Part shown: piece by piece, positions 1-10,790 of the stretch
How the letters are laid out: every line of letters begins with the position of its first letter
How positions within the stretch are numbered: position 1 is the stretch's first letter
Source: Liolophura sinensis
Lineage: Eukaryota; Mollusca; Polyplacophora; Chitonida; Chitonidae
NCBI RefSeq assembly: GCF_032854445.1
Contig: NC_088304.1
Span: forward strand, 18,301,704 to 18,365,703
DNA: 64,000 bases
Direction of reading: 5' to 3'
Position numbers and translations under genes: made by a program
Notes under the pieces: generated by a model
What the model was told of the DNA's origin: nothing
Database searches by the model: none
Seen by the model: only the letters and a program-made list of their open reading frames with translations

Positions 1-426
1 AAAAGGTATTGCATCTGCATGCTCATGTACTCAGAACAGGTTAGTACTCCCTCTGGCCAGGTGAGTATGTGTGCCAGCTTATGTGTGCAACATTCGCCTG
101 CACATATACTCACCTGATAATACTGGACAGGGGTTTTGTAGATTTCCCTGCTCTCAATGCCTGTGGGGCCTCTGAGACAAAAAGCAGTCCATGGTGGGCA
201 GTCTAACATTCTTTGGCCACCACTTACACCAATATGGCATGCATATCTGTGGCCCACATGTGGGAAAGTTTGGCAGAAACTTGCCAAAAGTTGATGGTTT
301 ACTTTGGGTACTCCGGTTTCCTCCACCAGTAAAATTGACTGCCATCGTATAAATGAAAAATTCTTGAGTATGGCGTTGAATAACAATTAGGTAAACAAAT
401 AAATATACTCATACATTCAGCTGATG
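1..426. other. Non-coding stretch at window edge
   Basis: I see no exon with supported splice sites. Bases 304-400 resemble the 3' part of the common SINE (AATTCTTGAGTATGGCGTTG followed by AATAAATA near 396-411) in plus orientation, but the match is weak. The TBC-like gene must continue toward lower coordinates, so its next exon is probably outside the window. Confidence 0.4.
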
Positions 427-800
427 CACAGGCAGCCACATGGACTCAGTGCTCAGTGCACATGCAGTCACATGCACTCAGTGCTCAGTGCACATGTAGC
501 CACTTGTGCTCTGTGCTCAGTGCACATGTAGCCTCATACACCCGGTGCTCAGTGCACATATTGCCAAATGGACTCAGTGCTCAGTGCACATGTAGCCACA
601 TGCGCTCTGTGCTCAGTGTAGATGTAGCCTCATACACTCGGTGCTCAGTGCACATGTTGCCAAATGGACTCAGTGCTCAGTGCACATGTAGCCACATGCA
701 CTCAGTGCTCAGTGCACATGTAGCCACATGCACTCAGTGCTCAGTGCACATATAGCCACATGCACTCAGTGCACATGTAACCACATGCACTCAGTGGGTA
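427..800. repeat. Minisatellite, about 30-bp unit, CACTCAGTGCTCAGTGCACATG
   Basis: About eleven imperfect copies built on CTCAGTGCTCAGTGCACATG with TAGCCACATG-type linkers. The array starts about 9 bp past the splice donor of the TBC-like exon 806-890, within the following intron. Open frames across it are repeat-driven and show no protein similarity. Confidence 0.9.
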
Positions 801-805
801 CAAAC

Positions 806-3800
806 CTTGAGTAGGATCTAATACAGGTATAGCTGCCTTATTGTCTTTCTCCAGCATGCGATACAGTTCACTGTAATGCTTATGTTTAATCTGAAATAAA
901 ATGAAGTAGTAAAATGTCAGTCCAGACCCTGCCAGTTTTTAAGTAGTCTAGCCACATTCGTCAAAAGCAGTTTCACTGTGTGTTTCATGGGCAAGTTGAC
1001 ACTATAAAATAACAAAATCCACCTTTATACTGTCCAATATTTTTTATGATTTTCAACATTCTCTGATCACATAAACATGTCTTCAGCAGGATAACTTGCC
1101 TGGATAGTCCACATTTTGCCATATATTAAATTTTTTTTTTTCGAGTTTTATTTTATTTAATTAAAACCCATAAAACAGAAATAGAAACTGTTGTGGCCTT
1201 ACTACTGCATGTTCTACATTCATGAATCAGGAATTTGTCATCATGCATTGCAAAATGGCATTTGCATTTGTCTTGGAGTAATTGGATGGTTATGTTATAA
1301 ACATAATCTTTGCAGACAGAAATGAAAATGAATTTCTTCTGCATTTCAGGCTGACAAGCATGATTGCTAGATGATGAGCTTACTATGGCTGCTCCTAGGT
1401 TTTACTTGGCTGAGTACAGTGTACTTGTTTTCTTCAGATGACTACCGCATGCTCTTAGGAGAACGGTTTACCACCACTACTGTGCATTTATTTATTTGAT
1501 TGGTGTTTTAGGTCACACTCAAGAATGTTTCACTTATAAGACGGTGGTCAGCATTATGATGGGAGAAAACCATGGAGAATCCAGGGGAAACCCCTGACCA
1601 TCTGCAGGTTGCTGATTGCCGGTTGCTTCCAAAATACTGCCAGAGAGCAAGCCAGCATGAACTGGACTTGAACTCACAGCAGTCAATGGGCCCTGTATTG
1701 ATACCAGGGTCATTGTGCTGCACTAGAATGCTAACCACGTCCCACCCATCCCCACTATACAAGCCATATACATGTAGTTTACCTGATACTGGAACTGAGG
1801 CACTATCAGCTTCACGCCATGAGTTTGTAACACAGATTCCAAGCCACTTGTCTGTAAGAACAGGAAATATTAGCAAATATAAACTAATTAAAGTCAAAAA
1901 TACACAGGCAGAAATATTAAAGAAGCATAGAACAAATTGTTTAATTGTTTAAGCACCTAAGTCAATGTCCCATCTACAGAATATATAGGTCTCCAACATG
2001 AATATGCTGTTAGGGTTTAATGTCATATTGAGAGTGATAGACTGCAGGTGTCACAGATCGAATGCAGGTGTCACAGATCGAATGCAGGTGTCCCAGATAG
2101 AATGCAGGTGTCAGAATGCATGCAGGTTACACAGATAGAATGCAGGTGTCACAGATAGTATGCATGTGTCATGGGTCACCTCTATCAATCATTTTCAACA
2201 CCTTACCGAAGTGCACTCCCGCAGGCGCTCCCCTAACAGAATGAACATTGTAGCCATCACAGCAGACAGAAGCTCGTCAGAAAACCCAGGTGTGTCCAAG
2301 CCAATCATGTACTGGTCCCAGATGTACAACAGTGTTTCTGCATTCAGGTAGCCTGTGTAACACAAACATCAGAGAATCTAGGTGTGACCAGACCTTGTAC
2401 TGTTCCCAGACGTACCACAGTGTCTTAATATTCAGGTGTAACACACACATCAGAGAATCCGGGCATGACCAGACCTACCATGTACTGATCCCAGATGTAT
2501 AACAGTGTCTACACATTCAGATGTAACACAAACATCAGAGAATGCAGGTGTGACAGACCTACTATGTACTGATCCCAGACGTACAATAGTGTCTCTACAT
2601 ACAGGTGTAACACAAACATAAGAGAATGCAGGTGTGACCAGATCTACCATGTACTGTTCCCAGATGTACAACAGTGTTTCTACATTCAGATGTAACACAA
2701 ATATCAGAGAATGCAGGTGTGACGAGATATACCATGTACTGTTCCCAGACGTACAACAGTGTCTCTATATTCAGGTGTAACACAAACATCAGAGAATGCA
2801 GGTGTGACCAGACTTACCATGTACTGTTCCCAGACATACAACAGTGTCTCTATATTCAGGTGTAACACAAACATCACAGAATGCAGGTGTGACGAGATAT
2901 ACCATGTACTGTTCCCAGACGTACAACAGTGTCTCTATATTCAGGTGTAACACAAACATCAGAGACTGCAGGTGTGACCAGACCTACCATGTACTGATCC
3001 CAGGTGTACAACAAAATCTCCACATTCAGATGTAAAACAAACATCAGAGAGTGCAGGTGTGAGCAGACCTACCATGTACTGATCTCAGATGTACAACAGT
3101 GTCTCCCTCTACCAAAATGGAACCAGGTAAAATTCACTCTAAACTGAAGTCACACAAACATGTGGCAAGGTAACACAGGAAGCTGAGCTTCGTTAAGCGA
3201 AAACTTTGCCAGTCTTAAGTTTACAACGCACAGAAATCAGAAATTAAAAAATCAGAGAAATGCTTGCCAAAGGTTACTTCTTGTTTACCACATGTAGTTA
3301 GTGCTGACCAGTAACCAGCCTTAAGTTTAAGCAGAATTTATAGCTACATGTACCAAGCAGTTCACCAAGATTTTCATCTCCAGTATCATACCAAAAAAGA
3401 TGACTGATGTCTATATTTAATTCTTTTTGAATGCCACACCCACAAAGTTTACACTTATACGATGGACACTGGTTTTAGGGTGGAGGAAACTGGAGAAGCT
3501 GGTGTAAGCCACTGACCTTACTGTAACTCTTTCACATGTTTGCAAGGAGTTTATTTAAGCATTTTCTGAGAGCATTATTCTGTGTTGACTGATAAAATTA
3601 TACTTTTCTTAAAGCCCTGAAATTGGCCAATTCAATCAATGTAGTTTTGTCTCCAAAATCATATTAAAAATTTATATAAATTGCAGTGAAAGCTGCTCTT
3701 TTATAAACGAAAAGGTTGAGGAATCAGAATACACCGCAAGTTACATGTGGTCACATAATACATGTACATGTGTACTGACGGATCCAAGTAACCTACCCAC

Positions 3801-6800
3801 AAACATAGCTCTGATGACTGGAAGGATGACAAACTTTAACCCGTCCACAAACAGTCCATGACCTGCTGCTTCTGTCGTGATGATTTTATCTGGAGGGAAT
3901 CAGAAATCATAGATATACACAAAATTTTTTCTTTATCTGAGGGGCCTTTGCTGGCTTAATGATAAAGAAGAAGTCACTGATTTAGAAGATGGTTGTGACT
4001 TGCGTAAATCCAGCATTGTTTACATTCATGCACCAGTGGGTGGTACTTCATGTATCTCTGCGAAATAAGCAGTAAATGTTAATGTTTTTAGTTTGTTTAT
4101 TGAGTTGTTCATTAAGTAAAATTATTAATCAAATTTCGCCCCCCCAAAAAAAAAAATGCTGGGAATTTAGGCAACTGGCAAATAAACAAAGTCACAGGGT
4201 TTGAAGAGAACCAGACCAGGTAGCAGTCCAAAAAATTTTCAAAGGGTCTGTGAAAACTATCGGTATCATTTGTTTACATATTTGGTTTAGAATAGTAGTG
4301 AGGAATAATTTTTGGTCGGGTTTATTTAGGGAACAGGAGTTCCCGGGGTAAACCATCGACCTTTACCCAGTTACTGATGAACCATGTTGTCAACTACGGT
4401 CACCACGGTGGCAAGACCCCATGAACAGTGGTAGAGGATGTACCTACAAGTTCCTTGTCCAAGGACGGGTTTGAACTCGTGCCTCATGTATCCTAGTGAC
4501 TAATAGGAGGAGCACAGGGCCATGGTATTTTCCACAATAATCTTTATAAGCTATTACCTTGGGTTGTGACAAACTGCTTAGCGATGTCTTTGGCTAATTC
4601 TGGGTCTTGTTCCTCTATTATCCTGGCTACTCTCTCTGTGAAGCCTGTCACCTCTGTATCACGTGACTGTGACGGGATAACAAATACAACACAAGGGTAT
4701 ATGTACAGGTACATAGCATGTCTCTTTCTACATCAGAATGCATAATTAATTCCTGATAATGACATCGCTCTGTACAGAATCAGCACATCTTAAGGAATTT
4801 GGAGAAGTATAATGTGTCCACAGGGCACTGATACATGTACATTCCATGAGTAGTGTTACATGAAGGACTCATTTAGCTTGATACTGGCTAAAAGTGATTT
4901 CCTTATATATTACATAACTTACCAGTGGAACATATGTATTTATTTGATTGGTGTTTTACCACGTACGCAAGAATATTTCACTTATACGACAGGGTGGTTG
5001 GAAACCAGGCAGCACCAGGGGGAACCCACCAGTGGAACACAAGATAGAGATATATTATAGGAGCTGACAAGTTCAACAGGAACAGGGGTAGAGTAATTCC
5101 TCAAGCTTTTTGCATGTTTTCAAGATGTTTATTCAAGCATAGGCCTATTCAGAGGGGAATTATTTTAATGTAGATTGATAAAGTTATATTTTTGCGAAGC
5201 TTTGAAATTGGCAAATCCAATCAATGTAGTTTTGTCTCTAAAACAAGATTAAAAAAGTGCATAAATTGCATTTAAATTTGCTCTTTCATATGGAAAAAGG
5301 TTGAAGAATTAGAGTAATCATAGTTATATATTTATTTATTTGATTGGTGTTTTACTCCATACTCAAGAATATTTCACTTATACGACGGCGGCCAGCATTA
5401 TGGTGGGTGGAATCCGGGCAGAGCCCAGGGGAAACCCACGACCATCCGCAGGTTGCTGACAGACCTTCCCATGTAGAACGGGAGAGGAACCCACCATGAG
5501 TAATCATAGTAAAGAGAAAATAAAATAATGTGAGCAGAGAAGTAGTTTGATAGCCCAAAAAGGGCAGAGAAGTGAAGTTTGGTCTCAAACGTTTGAAGCA
5601 AGGTGAGAAGTGAAGTCTGGCCTCAGAGCCCAAGAGCAAGGTGAGAAGTGAAGTCTGACCTCAGAGCTCAGGAGCAAGGTGAGAAGTGAAGTTTGATCTC
5701 AAACGTTTGAAGCAAGGTGAGAAGTGAAGTCTGGCCTCAGAGCCCAAGAGCAAGGTCAGAAGTGAAGTCTGGCCTCAGAGCCCAAGAGCAAGGTGAGAAG
5801 TGAAGTCTGGCCTCAGAGCTCAAGAGCAAGGTCAGAAGTGAAGTCTGACCTCAGAGCTCAAGAGCAAGGGGAGAAGTGAAGTCTGGCTTCAGAGCCCAAG
5901 AGCAATGTCAGAAGTGAAGTCTGACCTCAGAGCTCAAGAGCAAGGGGAGAAGTGAAGTCTGGCCTCAGAGCCCAAGATCAAGGTCAGAAGTGAAGTCTGA
6001 CCTCAAACCCCAAAAGTAAGGTGAGAAGTGAAGTCTGGCCTCAGAGCCCAAGATCAAGGTCAGAAGTGAAGTCTGACCTCAGAGCTCAAGAGCAAGGGGA
6101 GAAGTGAAGTCTGGCCTCAGAGGCCAAGAGCAAAGTCAGAAGTGAAGTCTGACCTCAAACCCCAAAAGCAAGGTGAGACGTAAAGTCTGGCCACAGAGCC
6201 CAAGAGCAAGGTAAGAAGTGAAGTCTGGCCTCAGAGCCCAGGAGCAAGGTGAGAAGTGAAGTCTGGCCTCAGAGCCCAGGAGCAAGGTGAGAAGTGACGT
6301 CTGACCTCAGAGCTCAGGAGCAAGGTGACAAGTGAAGTCTGACCTCAGAGCCCAGGAGCAAGGTGAGAAATGAAGACTGACCTCAGAGCTCAAGAGCAAG
6401 GTGAGAAGTGAAGCCTGGCCTCAGAGCCCAGGAGCGAGGTGAGAAGTGAAGACTGACCTCAAAGCCCAGGAGCAAGGTGAGAAATGAAGACTGACCTCAA
6501 AGCCCAGGAGCAAGGTGAGAAATGAAGACTGACCTCAAACCCCAAAAGTAAGGTGAGAAGTGAAGTCTGGCCTCTGAGCCCAGGAGCAAGGTGAGAAGTG
6601 AAGACTGACCTCAAAGCCCAGGAGCAAGGTGAGAAGGGAAGTCTGACCTCAGAGCCCAGGAGCAAGGTGAGAAATGAAGACTGACCTCAGAGCTCAAGAG
6701 CAAGGTGAGAAGTGAAGCCTGGCCTCAGAGCCCAGGAGCGAGGTGAGAAGTGAAGTCTGGCCTCAGAGCCCAGGAGCAAGGTGAGAAGTGAAGTCTGGCC

Positions 6801-9800
6801 TCACAGCCCAGGAGCAAGGTGAGAAGTGAAGTCTGACCTCAGAGCCCAGGAGCAAGGTGAGAAGTGAAGTCTGGCCTCAGAGCCCAGGAGCAAGTTGAGA
6901 AGTGAAGTCTAGCCTCAGAGCCCGGAGCAAGATGAGAAGTGAAGTCTGGCCTCAGAGCCCAGGAGCAAGTTGAGAAGGGAAGACTGACCTCAAAGCCCAG
7001 GAGCAAGGTGAGAAGTGAAGTCTGACCTCAGAGCCCAGGAGCAAGGTGAGAAATGAAGACTGACCTCAGAGCTCAAGAGCAAGGTGAGAAGTGAAGCCTG
7101 GCCTCAGAGCCCAGGAGCGAGGTGAGAAGTGAAGTCTGGCCTCAGAGCCCAGGAGCAAGGTCAGAAGTGAAGTCTGGCCTCACAGCCCAGGAGCAAGGTG
7201 AGAAGTGAAGTCTGACCTCAGAGCCCAGGAGCAAGGTGAGAAGTGAAGTCTGGCCTCAGAGCCCAGGAGCAAGTTGAGAAGTGAAGTCTGGCCTCAGAGC
7301 CCAGGAGCAAGTTGAGAAGGGAAGTCTGACCTCAGAGCCCAGGAGCAAGGTGAGAAGTGAAGTCTGGCCTCAGAGCCCAGGAGCAAGGTGAGAAATGAAG
7401 ACTGACCTCGAAGACCAAAAGTAAGGTGAGAAGTGAAGTCTGGCCTCTGAGCCCAGGAGCAAGGTGAGAAGTGAAGACTGACCTCAAAGCCGAGGAGCAA
7501 GGTGAGAAGTGAAGTCTGACCTCAGAGCCCAGGAGCAAGGTGAGAAATGAAGACTGACCTCAGAGCTCAAGAGCAAGGTGAGAAGTGAAGCCTGGCCTCA
7601 GAGCCCAGGAGCGAGGTCAGAAGTGAAGTCTGACCTCAGAGCCAAGGAGGAAGGTGAGAAGTGAAGTCTGGCCTCAGAGCCCAGGAGCAAGTTGAGAAGT
7701 GAAGTCTGACCTCAGAGCCTGAATCCAGCATGTAGCCTGGCCTTGTGCTCATGAATGACAGGAACTCCTCCACCAGCAGGGTCACAGTTTTGGCAGGGGC
7801 GGGGTCACGTCTGACAGAACACAAGAGGCTCATCAACATAAACATTGTTAAGGATCATGGAATCTTGGATCATTTGATACCAGAATAAGTCTCAGCTAGT
7901 ACAGCCGAGATTGTCTGCTACATTAAGCAATATTTATTAACAGATAACTGATGAAGTACTACAATAGGATGAGAGCACTAAAAAAAAAGACAAAGCTGCA
8001 ATGTTGTTATTGATGAATCTGCTTATCTGTACCTCGCACAAAGCTAAAGGTTCAGCATGTTAGTCAAACAGTCTACTGATATACAAAAAAATAAATATAT
8101 AAATATATTACTTAAACTAGTGCATTTCCACTGTGTGTAGTAAGGCATTCATACCTTTCACTCATATTACTGAAGATCTTTGATTTCTATAACTTTCATT
8201 ACATGAATATAATGTTTTTAAAATTTATGTTCAAATATTGCAGAAAATGTGACTGTCAGAAAAATCAAAATTATTTCACTTCTATTTCTCTGCAAAATGT
8301 ATCACTAAAGATCTTTGATCTGTGTTTGTCGAATATCATCTTTTTAAACTATATGTACAAAAACATGTACTGAAGAAAATGTGATTGTTGGGAAATCAAA
8401 TAAAAATATAATCTTGTATTTGTAATTCTTGGCGACAACTGACCTTGAGAGTGTGGAGGAGGTCTCCAGTACCAGAGGCACAACTAACATGTAGTCAATG
8501 TCTGGTAGACGATTGGCTGAGCCAGACAATGCATGGTGATAAGACAATACTGCCTTCATCGCATAAAACGCGCCTACAATAGAAGATGTAATTCCATAGG
8601 GATAAAAAGTCTCATTTAAACATCTCAATAAATACATGAATGTGCACTGAAAGGTAATTTTTTTTTTATTTTATTTCCTTGCAGTGTCAGGGATCAAAAT
8701 GTTTGGTCATGTATTCATTATCAACAGATCAAAAAAAAAAACCCCATTAACCTCAAATTGAGCAGCAGTCATCATAAAGATGACTTTTTACTGAGTAAAT
8801 ATTCATAATTTCAGACTCATAAATGATTGATTTCATCCACTTATAAGTTGTCATCACAATGATATGCATGGAACCTAAAACATTTCATGTCTTAAAAGCA
8901 CACTGGGTGACTTCAGTGTTTGTTGAGGTAATCACTCTAAAGAGCTTGATATAGCAAACCTTGCTACTTCACCTAGTATGATATATTTGATACTTCACCT
9001 AGTATGATATATTTGATACTTGACCTAGTATGATATATTTGATACTTCACCTAGTATGAGCTACCTATAGGATAAATGATATCACTAACATTGACAATGA
9101 ACAATAAAAACAAACCATCACTGACCTACAGACCCCTTGATGGTGCTGAATGTAGGCTCTGAGCTGAGCAGGTTTTCACACTTCTGGGAGATCTCCAGGT
9201 CAAATGGAGAGATGGCCTTGCGTGGATGTTTGGACATCACATCTACATACTGCTTCCTGACTGGGGGCAGAAAATACATTTTGACATTTAATTCTGGGTT
9301 AACGCTATACTCAAGAATTGTTCACTTATCCAATGGCTGTCAGTTTTATTGGTGGAGGAAAATTGAGTGCGTGGGATAAACCAGCAGCCTTTGGCAAGTT
9401 AATGATAAACTTTCCCCACATTTGACGTATAGATATGCACACCATGCTTTTCGCTAATCATCTCCTAACCTACAGATCATACATGTAGCTGGATAAAAAA
9501 TCCATGAATTCATCTCTGATTACTACTCACTTTTAGCATTACTCAGGAAGAGTTTCCATGTCAGGCTCCTCAGTGAGGAAGGCAACGGCTGGTTCAGACA
9601 CACGTGTAGCTTTGTCCTCATCTCTGGCCATCTCCTCAGCAAGCTGACTGCTCCTTCTTCAGCATTTGAGACGATCAAATCAGTTTTTGTCCCGATGGGA
9701 TGGTCCTCCATCAACTCTCGGCTTACCTCCTCATTCAAGTGTTGATCCAGTAGCACTGAGACCTGAGAATACAGGCTACCAAAAACACCACCTGAAAAAT

Positions 9801-10305
9801 GTAATCATGAGTCGTACGCCTACATGAAGAGAAGACACCTACATATAAAGTATACCCCAAATCTTACCATCAGAAACCTGAGCACAGGGCTTATCATGTT
9901 GAGAAAACCATGACCTGAATACAAGTATATGTACATGTATTTGATTGGCATTATACACTGTATTATGCGGCCAGCATTATGGTGGGAAGAAACTGGGCAG
10001 AGCCTGGGGGAAACCCATGACAATCCGCAGGAGAACCCGGAATATCAAACCCTGTAAAACTTGGAATTGTAATTCATGAAACACTTCCTACCCTAAACCC
10101 TGGTAGCCTCACCCCAAGGCTTTGTGACTCTACATAATGCAGAACAAATGAGTGCGTCCTCCTCACCAGTTTCTATGGCCCTAATGGCCCTCTCCATGAA
10201 GAGAGTTTTCTCTGCCTCTGACAGGTCAGTAAAGTACTGGACATGGCTCTCAGTCAGCTGTTGTTGTATGGCCTCGTGAAGTTCACTCAGGAAGACGTTC
10301 CATTC
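806..10305 (-). CDS. TBC (Rab-GAP)-like domain protein, ten internal exons, partial
   Basis: Ten exons with GT-AG borders and matching phases read in order on the minus strand: 10167-10305, 9531-9791, 9126-9260, 8444-8573, 7711-7810, 4558-4666, 3797-3889, 2207-2352, 1783-1851 and 806-890, giving about 420 residues. The sequence resembles a TBC Rab GTPase-activating fold. PLPSSLRSLTWKLFLSN looks like the opening TBC motif, LPDIDYMLVVPLV lies mid-domain, and LLYIWDQYMIGLD resembles the late motif with a Trp-Asp pair. I could not name the orthologue, and the catalytic Arg and Gln fingers are not obvious, so GAP activity is not claimed. The first listed exon starts in phase 0 with no Met, so an upstream exon is missing; the last ends in phase 1, so the gene continues beyond base 1. 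Introns carry six minisatellites, each beside a splice site. Confidence 0.75.
1487..1738 (-). mobile_element. tRNA-derived SINE (family 1), minus orientation, diverged
   Basis: Read on the plus strand it begins with TTTATTTGATTGGTGTTTTA, continues through the CACTTATAAGACGGTGGTCAGCATTATG block, and ends in the head region with GGACTTGAACTCACAGC and GCTAACCAC. It lies between exons 806-890 and 1783-1851 of the TBC-like gene, about 45 bp from the latter's donor. Confidence 0.85.
2043..2163. repeat. Short minisatellite, 20-bp unit AATGCAGGTGTCACAGATAG
   Basis: Six copies, some imperfect, in the intron just past the donor of exon 2207-2352 (about 45 bp away). The unit shares the words AATGCAGGTGT and CAGAT with the neighbouring 85-bp array, so a common origin is possible but not shown. 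Confidence 0.85.
2353..3110. repeat. 85-bp tandem array copied from the acceptor end of exon 2207-2352
   Basis: About nine copies at 85-bp spacing; a shared TAACACAAACATCAGAGAA word recurs near 2358, 2438, 2523, 2608, 2693, 2777, 2862, 2947 and 3032. Read on the minus strand each copy resembles the first 70 bp of the neighbouring exon (LNxETLLYxWEQYMVxLVTPAFS against LNAETLLYIWDQYMIGLDTPGFS) plus about 20 bp of intron. Copies lack seven bases that in the true exon include the acceptor AG. Because 85 is not a multiple of three, the frame rotates from copy to copy, so the array does not encode a protein. Confidence 0.92.
3525..3735 (+). mobile_element. MITE-like element, copy 1
   Basis: About 210 bp closely similar to the elements at 5084-5317 and 44509-44690. 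Shared internal words include CAATGTAGTTTTGTCTC and ATTGATAAAATTATA-like sequence. The right end reads GAAAAGGTTGAGGAATCAG, the inverted repeat of the family's left end; the left end here is eroded. It lies in the intron between exons 3797-3889 and 2207-2352. Confidence 0.75.
4300..4525. repeat. Possible dispersed repeat with tRNA-like B-box word
   Basis: The stretch GGTCGGGTTTATTTAGGGAACAGG through GACGGGTTTGAACTCGTGCC to the GGAGCACAGGGCC end has the look of an old SINE: a box-B-like GGTTTGAACTC and a compact non-coding body. No second copy was found in this window, so the call rests on style only. Confidence 0.3.
4936..5035 (-). mobile_element. SINE family 1 tail fragment, minus orientation
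   Basis: Bases contain TTTATTTGATTGGTGTTTTA, AAGAATATTTCACTTATACG and GGGGGAACCCACC, the 3' half of the family. The head and box regions are absent. Confidence 0.8.
5084..5317 (+). mobile_element. MITE, best-preserved copy, with terminal inverted repeats and target duplication
   Basis: Left end ATTCCTCAAGCTTTTTGC and right end GGAAAAAGGTTGAAGAAT are inverted repeats with few mismatches. The element is flanked on both sides by the direct repeat TAGAGTA, a likely target-site duplication. The body is about 220 bp, AT-rich and non-coding. Related copies are at 3525, 44509 and, inverted and truncated, 23977. The size and ends fit a non-autonomous DNA transposon; the superfamily is not assigned. 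Confidence 0.8.
5325..5497 (-). mobile_element. SINE family 1, 5'-truncated, minus orientation
   Basis: It runs from TTTATTTATTTGATTGGTGT through ACTTATACGACGGCGGCCAG and ACCATCCGCAGGTTGCTGAC to GGGAGAGGAA. The tRNA-like head is missing. It directly precedes the 38-bp minisatellite. Confidence 0.88.
5570..7722. repeat. Large 38-bp minisatellite seeded at a splice donor, about 56 copies
   Basis: The plus-strand unit is AAGGTGAGAAGTGAAGTCTG followed by ACCTCAGAGCCCAGGAGC. On the minus strand each unit contains GGCTCTGAG/GTCAGACTTC, which is exactly the sequence across the donor of exon 7711-7810 (GGC TCT GAG / GTCAGA). Roughly half the copies keep GT and the rest have GC at that site. The array fills most of the intron between exons 7711-7810 and 4558-4666. 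The unit is not a multiple of three, so long open frames across it are fortuitous. Confidence 0.95.
8675..8955 (+). repeat. Dispersed repeat shared with 57205-57430
   Basis: Ordered shared blocks with the ULK intron copy: GGATCAAAATGTTTGG, ACCTCAAATTG, CATCATAAAGAT, ATCCACTT and TTGTTGAGGTAATCACT. The body is non-coding and AT-rich. No terminal structure was recognised. Confidence 0.6.
8966..9058. repeat. 26-bp tandem repeat, four copies
   Basis: Unit TTCACCTAGTATGATATATT plus TGATAC, nearly perfect over four copies. It lies in the intron about 70 bp past the donor of exon 9126-9260 of the TBC-like gene. Confidence 0.92.
9285..9420. repeat. Dispersed repeat, GTTTTATTGGTGGAGGAAA family
   Basis: GTTTTATTGGTGGAGGAAA, AAACCAGCAG and TTTGGCAAGTTAATGAT recur near 44009-44100, and a shorter form is at 3440-3520. 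A preceding CTCAAGAATTGTTCACTTAT block resembles the SINE family 1 tail, so this may be a related SINE. Confidence 0.6.
9936..10033 (-). mobile_element. SINE family 1 fragment, minus orientation
   Basis: TTGATTGGCATTATACACTG, GCGGCCAGCATTATGGTGGG and CCATGACAATCCGCAGG mark a partial, diverged copy in the first listed intron of the TBC-like gene. The CTTATACGA block is deleted. Confidence 0.8.
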
Positions 10306-10339
10306 CTGCAAGTAAAATACACTGGGACATCTTAAACAG

Positions 10340-10790
10340 TTCAACATGCTAACAAGGTATCCTCCCATAAGAAAAAACTTAGGAGTAAATACATCCCTAA
10401 AATTGTACCATAATAACAAGGTACCCTGACATAAGAAAAAAATGAGGAGTAAACACATCCCTAAACTTGTACCATGATAACATGGTATCCTGCCATAAAA
10501 AAACTTAGGAGTAAATACATCCCTAAAGTTGTATCATGAGAACAAAGATATCCTGCCATAAGAAAAAAAATTTGGAGTAAACACATCCCTAAATTGGAAC
10601 AATGATAACAAAGACATCCTGACATAAGAAAAAACATAAATACATCGGTAGTGTTCTACCATGATAAAAACATACCCTGCAATAAGAAAAAAATCAGGAG
10701 TAAATACATCCCTAAAGTTGTATCATGATAACAAGGTATCCTGCCATTAGAAAAAACTTAGGAGTAAATACATCCCTAAAGTTGTATGGC
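10340..10790. repeat. About 64-bp minisatellite upstream of an exon acceptor, seven copies
   Basis: Units carry AGGAGTAAATACATCCCTAA and AACAAGGTATCCTGCCATAA joined by A-rich runs. On the minus strand each unit has a pyrimidine-rich tract, then TTATGGCAG/GATACC, which resembles a splice acceptor. The array ends about 35 bp from the real acceptor (TTACTTGCAG/GAATGG) of exon 10167-10305. Confidence 0.9.

Noticed and set aside
456-755. 99-codon Cys/Ser/His-rich frame
   Set aside because: It lies wholly within the 30-bp minisatellite, next to a donor of the minus-strand gene.
427-3110. CRISPR-like appearance of regularly spaced repeats
   Set aside because: The units are contiguous tandem repeats without unique spacers, in an animal genome.
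6459-7845. Minus-strand frames reading LLGSEVRLHFSPCSW repeatedly
   Set aside because: They come from the 38-bp array. Only 7711-7810 is an exon, supported by phase with its neighbours.
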